This document shows positions 60,556 through 64,000 of a stretch of DNA of 64,000 bases, piece after piece; positions within the stretch are counted from its first letter, which is position 1; every line of letters begins with the position of its first letter. The position numbers and the translations under genes are program-made. The stretch spans positions 62,001 through 126,000 of the forward strand of contig JADJRE010000007.1 in NCBI GenBank assembly GCA_016712375.1, given 5' to 3'. The notes beneath the pieces are model-generated. The model saw only the letters and a program-made list of their open reading frames with translations, ran no database searches and was not told the DNA's origin. Source of the stretch: Rhodospirillales bacterium. Lineage in GTDB: Bacteria; Pseudomonadota; Alphaproteobacteria; Rhodospirillales; Defluviicoccaceae.

Positions 60556-62448
60556 GTGATGGGTTCGCGTCCAAGTCGTGCGCGTAGTGCGGGTAATCAG
60601 CCGCTGATGCCAAGCGTGCGGGGCGCATATCCACGACTTACGCCGCAAATGGCTTTCGTTTTTTCGCCAGTTGCGCCACACAATCGACTGCCTGAGATTC
60701 TCGTCCACCTGCCGTTGGCGGAGAGGCTTCACGTGCATGTCCTGGTGAGAGGCGGAGCACATCAGCGCATCCGGCTTGTGGCAGGCCTCGTGCTGTTCAC
60801 GTTCGCGACCACGCACTTCCTCAACACCGCCCTTGCGCTCGTGGATCTGGAGATCGTTTATCGCGTTGACGCTTGGCGCACCGCGATAACGCGATCCTGG
60901 CCCGGCACGGCCATTCTCGTGCTGGCGCTCCTCGGGCACGTTTCACTTGGCTTGCTCAAGCTCGCCCGTCGCTCGACGCTGCGCATGCCGCCCTGGGAAC
61001 TGCTGCAGATCGCAACCGGCATCGCTATTCCGTTTCTGCTGCTGCCGCACATTGTCAACACCCGGGGTGCACGGCTGATCTTCGGCGTGAACGACACGTA
61101 TGCCTATGAATTAGCGCGGCTTTGGCCCGACAGCGCCTGGCTGCAGAGCACGCTGCTGCTGCTGGTCTGGGTGCATGGCTGTGTCGGCCTGCATTACTGG
61201 CTGCGCATGCTCAGCAGCTACCGGACCATCGCTCCTCTGCTCCTGGCGCTAGCCGTATTTGTTCCCGTAGCCGCGCTTGCCGGCTTCAGTGTCGCCGGTC
61301 GCGAGATGCAGATGATGATCAGTGATCCGGCCGCCTTCCAGGCTTTGAAGCAGACGACCCACTGGCCGTCGCCGGAAAATGCTGCCCGGCTTGCGGAGAT
61401 GCGCCAGATGACACGGATCGTCTTCGGAATCCTGCTGACGCTGGCGCTCGGCTCCGTGCTCCTCCGCTCGCTGCGGCTGCGCCTCTCCCGTCGCATCAGC
61501 ATCGAATATGCCGCAGGCCCGGTGGTCAGGGCGCCTATTGGCCCGACGCTGCTCGAGGTGAGCCGGTTGAAGCGGGTTCCGCACACTTCCGTCTGTGGCG
61601 GTCGCGCCCGCTGTTCCACCTGCCGGGTGCGGATTCTGCGCGGCAGCGAGTTCCTGGCTCCGCCTGAAGCGGCGGAGGCGACGACACTTGCCAGCATCAA
61701 CGCTCCGCCGGACACCCGCCTGGCCTGCCAGCTGCGCCTGAACTCTCCCACCGCCGTCCTCAGACTCGTCCGCCCCGGACAGCAGGCCGCCCGCAAGGCC
61801 ACCGGCGGCGCCGAGGACCATGGCGTCGAACGGCCGGTCGCGGTTCTTTACTTCGACTTGCGGGAGTTCACCCGGCTGAGCGAGAACCGGCTGCCCTACG
61901 ACGTGGTCTTCCTGCTGAATCGGATGTTCGAAGCGGTGGGCGACGCGATCCATGAGGAGGACGGGTGGATCGATCGCTACACCGGCGACGGCCTGATTGC
62001 CCTGTTCGGCAGGGATAAGGGGGCGGCTGTCGGCTGTCGGCAGGCGCTGCGGGCCGCGCGGGCCATTGATCTCGCGCTCGATCGGGTGACCTCGGACCTG
62101 CAAAGCGAAGTCGGCACGCCTTTACGGATCGGCATGGGACTGCACGTCGGACCGGTTGTCCTCGGCCGGATCGGCCACCCTCTTTCGGCCAACCTCACCG
62201 CCATCGGCAGCATCGTCAATATCGCCAGCCGGCTGGAATCCCTGAGCAAGGAAAAGGGCTGCCAGCTAGTGTGCTCCGCCAGCGTCGTGCAGACCGCGGG
62301 ACTTTCAGAGGAGGGGCTGATGGCTGAGACCGTCGCGGTTCGTGGGCTGTCCGTACCCCTGCAGATCTATGTCGTCGCCCGCGCTCGGGACCTGCCCGAG
62401 GTGCCCGGCGAGCCGCTCGCTGCGGAAGCAATGGCTGCACGCCTTTAA
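60556..62448 (+). CDS. Membrane-anchored ferredoxin-adenylate cyclase (CyaC-like)
   Basis: Up to 630 residues; the true start is uncertain and may lie at a later Met. After about 70 residues come six transmembrane helices that resemble a succinate dehydrogenase-type cytochrome b anchor, with several His in or near them (ATTHFLNTALALV, LLALLGHVSLGLLKLA-like ALLGHVSLG, LLPHIVNTRGARL, WVHGCVGLHYWL). A [2Fe-2S] ferredoxin follows (about 315-410) with VCGGRARCSTCRVRI and LACQL. The class III cyclase domain (about 430-600) has VLYFDLREFTRLSEN and YTGDGLIALFG for metals and TAIGSIVNIASRLES for catalysis. The adenine-selecting Lys is Arg here (IDRYTGDG). This is the layout of the quinone-responsive Sinorhizobium CyaC. 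Confidence 0.85.
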   Translation: MMGSRPSRARSAGNQPLMPSVRGAYPRLTPQMAFVFSPVAPHNRLPEILVHLPLAERLHVHVLVRGGAHQRIRLVAGLVLFTFATTHFLNTALALVDLEIVYRVDAWRTAITRSWPGTAILVLALLGHVSLGLLKLARRSTLRMPPWELLQIATGIAIPFLLLPHIVNTRGARLIFGVNDTYAYELARLWPDSAWLQSTLLLLVWVHGCVGLHYWLRMLSSYRTIAPLLLALAVFVPVAALAGFSVAGREMQMMISDPAAFQALKQTTHWPSPENAARLAEMRQMTRIVFGILLTLALGSVLLRSLRLRLSRRISIEYAAGPVVRAPIGPTLLEVSRLKRVPHTSVCGGRARCSTCRVRILRGSEFLAPPEAAEATTLASINAPPDTRLACQLRLNSPTAVLRLVRPGQQAARKATGGAEDHGVERPVAVLYFDLREFTRLSENRLPYDVVFLLNRMFEAVGDAIHEEDGWIDRYTGDGLIALFGRDKGAAVGCRQALRAARAIDLALDRVTSDLQSEVGTPLRIGMGLHVGPVVLGRIGHPLSANLTAIGSIVNIASRLESLSKEKGCQLVCSASVVQTAGLSEEGLMAETVAVRGLSVPLQIYVVARARDLPEVPGEPLAAEAMAARL

Positions 62449-62829
62449 CCGGCATCTTCCGCGCTTTCGAGGCACCCGCGAGGAAGGTGGTTCGATTCCG
62501 GCGCCCATTGGCGTCCATGCCTCGTTCCGCTATAACCCTGGCAAGGGCGGCTGACCCGTCCTGTCGACATGAATGGATGATGTAGATACTTGCCGGCGCA
62601 GCGTCTCGGCGACCGCACCAACGGCCGCTTCCGGAACCGGGCGCAAGGATGGCTCGCGCCGGCCGCGCTGCATCGCAGGGTCGGTTGCCTGCGCGCGGCG
62701 CGCATCGGAGGCGGCGGTGTGTCGATGGGGATGCCGCTCCGTACTCCTACTGCCCAACTTGGCGGCTTTAGCTCCAAGAGCGTCGTTCGGAAGTAAACCC
62801 ACAAACAGCGCGAGGAGCCAGGCCCGACT
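62449..62829. other. Intergenic region without a recognisable gene
   Basis: 381 bases between the cyclase and the broken LysR gene. Open frames occur on both strands, but they are Arg/Pro/Ala-rich and look like GC-driven noise. No RNA gene or repeat was recognised. Confidence 0.5.
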
Positions 62830-63329
62830 TCAGCGCTGAGCGGGGCGACGGGGTTCCCACATAGCGTCCTGCCGCATTCCCGATTTCAGCCGGGGCGCCG
62901 CAAAATCGAGGAAGGCGCGCAGCTTTAGCGGCAACAACCGCTGGCCGGCATATACGAGACTAACGGGCGACGGCGGCGGCTCGAACTCTTCGAGCGTCAC
63001 TGCAAGCCTTCTGGCCCGCACCGTATCGGCGATCTGGTACGAGAGTACGCGCGTGATTCCCAACCCCCCCATGGCCGCGTCGATGGCAGCCTCGGCGGTA
63101 TTGACGATCAGCCGTGAGTGAATGGCGACAGACGCCTCCACCCCTCCGATCGCAAAGCTCCAGGAATTCGGAGACGCCACCCCTTCGAACGTCACGCAGT
63201 CATGTGCGCCGAGTTCACCGGGGCTTTTCGGTGTACCTCGCTCGGCAAAATAGGCGGGGCTACCGCACAACACACGCCGGATCGAACCGACCCTAATCGC
63301 GACCAGGCTGCTGTCGGGCAATTCGCCGA
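62830..63329 (-). pseudogene. LysR-type regulator, C-terminal fragment cut by an IS element
   Basis: The remaining 166 codons are the effector-binding domain of a LysR regulator: ELPDSSLVAIRVGSIRRVLC, AYFAERGTPKSPGELGAHDC and FLDFAAPRLKSG. The N-terminal helix-turn-helix and about 130 further residues are absent. Homology ends at 63329, exactly where the terminal TGT of an IS21-family element begins. The rest of the gene may lie beyond the other end of the element, outside the window. Without its DNA-binding domain the fragment is not functional. Confidence 0.85.
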
Positions 63330-63400
63330 TGTCAACGGCGGAGCAATTCCGGGCCACTGTGGCGGAGTAAAAGCAGGCCATTTGGGCGAAAGCGGCGCAG

Positions 63401-63433
63401 CACAGCAAGGGGCCCGATCGGGCCCTTGCTGTG
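63401..63433. terminator. Long palindrome downstream of istB
   Basis: Arms CACAGCAAGGG (63401-63411) and CCCTTGCTGTG (63423-63433) are perfect reverse complements; the centre CCCGATCGGG is itself palindromic. It lies 20 bases after the istB stop inside the IS end. It may stop istB transcription or block read-through from outside. Confidence 0.6.
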
Positions 63434-63453
63434 TCGTCGGTTTGCCTCGAGGA

Positions 63454-64000
63454 TCAGGGCTTGCCGATTTCGCCGGTCTCAGGATTGACGGTGTCGGCGG
63501 TGGCCTGGTTTTGCTCCGCCCGATCGGCCGGGGTGGCGGGACGACGGCGTCCGGCGGATTGCTTCAGGCGGTAGCTGTCGCCGTTCATGGTGAGGATATG
63601 GACGTGGTGGGTCAGCCGGTCGAGCAGCGCGCCGGTGAGCCGTTCGATCCCAGCACCGAGGTCCAGTCCTCGAACGGCAGATTGGACGTGACGAGGGTCG
63701 AGCCGCGCTCGTAGCGCTGGGAGAACACCTCGAACAGAAGTTCCGCCCCGGTCGGGGACAGCGGCACGTAACCGAGTTCGTCGATGATCAGGAGCTTCAC
63801 CGCCTGCAGATCACGCTGCAGCTTCAGAAGCCGTCGTTCGTCGCGCGCTTCCATCAGCTGATGCACGAGGGCGGCGGCGGTGGTGAAGGCGACGCTGAAC
63901 CCCTTCTGGCAGGCGGCAAGACCGAGAGCCAGGGCTGCATGCGTCTTGCCGGTGCCGGAATTGCCGAGCGCGATGACGTTCTCGCGGCGCAGGACGAACT
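63454..64000 (-). pseudogene. istB: IS21 helper ATPase IstB, 5'-incomplete and frameshifted
   Basis: The 3' part of istB. Walker A is visible as GNSGTGKTH and Walker B as LLIIDELGYVPLSPTGAELL. The sequence then reads TSNLPFEDWTSVLGS, and at about 63645-63649 one base is missing. The other frame continues ERLTGALLDRLTHHVHILT to PETGEIGKP and the stop at 63454. With the frame repaired the end is entirely normal for IstB. IstB assists the IstA transposase in target selection. The start lies outside the window. Confidence 0.87.

Larger units (their letters stand above)
63330..64000. mobile_element. IS21-family element, right end with istB (incomplete in window)
   Basis: The terminus reads TGTCAACGGCGG on the plus strand from 63330, as expected for IS21 ends (TGT...). 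Two imperfect repeats follow, about 63330-63357 and 63358-63381, sharing GCGGAG, then AA, then GGCCA, which look like the transposase-binding repeats of IS21 ends. A 33-base palindrome and the istB gene follow. istA and the other end lie beyond base 64000. The element interrupts a LysR gene. Confidence 0.82.

Noticed and set aside
62480..62515. tRNA-like 3' half (GGTTCGATTCC followed by a distant CCA)
   Set aside because: The T stem has a mismatch, no acceptor partner or anticodon arm is found upstream, and the CCA is misplaced.

Overview
The window is GC-rich DNA (my estimate is about 65% G+C) from an alphaproteobacterium, most likely of the Rhodospirillales type. The evidence is the gene families and promoter signals: a NadQ-type NAD regulator, an RpoE-ChrR singlet-oxygen module, the DUF3035/BamF lipoprotein, ACR3-type arsenic efflux, an MlaEFD set with a PqiC-like lipoprotein, and an EcfG-type stress promoter. 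A complete FrdABCD quinol:fumarate reductase is unusual for this class. It would fit a Defluviicoccus-like organism with a reductive succinate branch, but that name is a guess.

Layout. 1-1.4 kb: 5' end of nadA (minus) with a perfect palindrome inside its promoter, behind nadQ. 1.5-5.7 kb: L,D-transpeptidase lipoprotein and a large MscS-type channel (minus). 5.9-6.8 kb: two overlapping tiny ORFs and a secreted glutathione peroxidase. 6.9-15.6 kb: singlet-oxygen block. rpoE-chrR-DUF6134-SDR-NTF2 (plus) converges on an oxidoreductase-DUF1365-cyclopropane synthase-MFS-DUF3833 operon (minus). Both units start at the same kind of promoter (TGATCC-N18-TAG). 15.6-20.1 kb: LysE exporter, then mlaE-F-D and an auxiliary lipoprotein. 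20.1-24.5 kb: mtnP, a HEAT-repeat protein, a pentapeptide protein, and arsR-arsC-acr3 with an apparently leaderless arsR. 24.6-26.2 kb: type III polyketide synthase and an isoprenylcysteine-type methyltransferase. 26.3-34.7 kb: degenerate tandem repeats, an AT-richer membrane ORF, an M16 peptidase pair, bamF, lspA, ileS, ribF. 34.8-39.7 kb: alpha/beta hydrolase, MaoC dehydratase, OBAP-family lipoprotein, carbamoyltransferase, and a lone integrase-core-like protein. 40-43.3 kb: frdABCD, closed by a strong terminator. 43.3-46.6 kb: beta-barrel protein, DUF3072 protein behind an EcfG-type promoter, DUF4239 protein, and a GluR0-like potassium channel. 46.7-55.6 kb (minus): gatB, pncB, class II DAHP synthase, GST, cobD, ligD (apparent ATT start), csbD. 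55.8-60.5 kb: branched-chain amino acid ABC transporter. 60.5-62.4 kb: membrane-anchored ferredoxin-adenylate cyclase of the CyaC type. 62.8-64 kb: a LysR gene cut by an IS21-family element that runs off the end.

How the genes relate. The rpoE/chrR block is a self-contained photo-oxidative stress regulon that modifies membrane lipids. The frd operon and the CyaC-like cyclase both involve the quinone pool. NAD metabolism appears twice (nadA/nadQ, pncB). Many genes overlap by 4 bp (ATGA/GTGA), so translational coupling is common.

Quality caution. At least six single-base frameshifts break otherwise well conserved genes: two in the MFS gene and one each in the cyclopropane synthase, the oxidoreductase, livF and istB; arsR may be a seventh. 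Coding continues in the other frame each time, so consensus indel errors are as likely as real gene decay. Four of the six lie in one operon.
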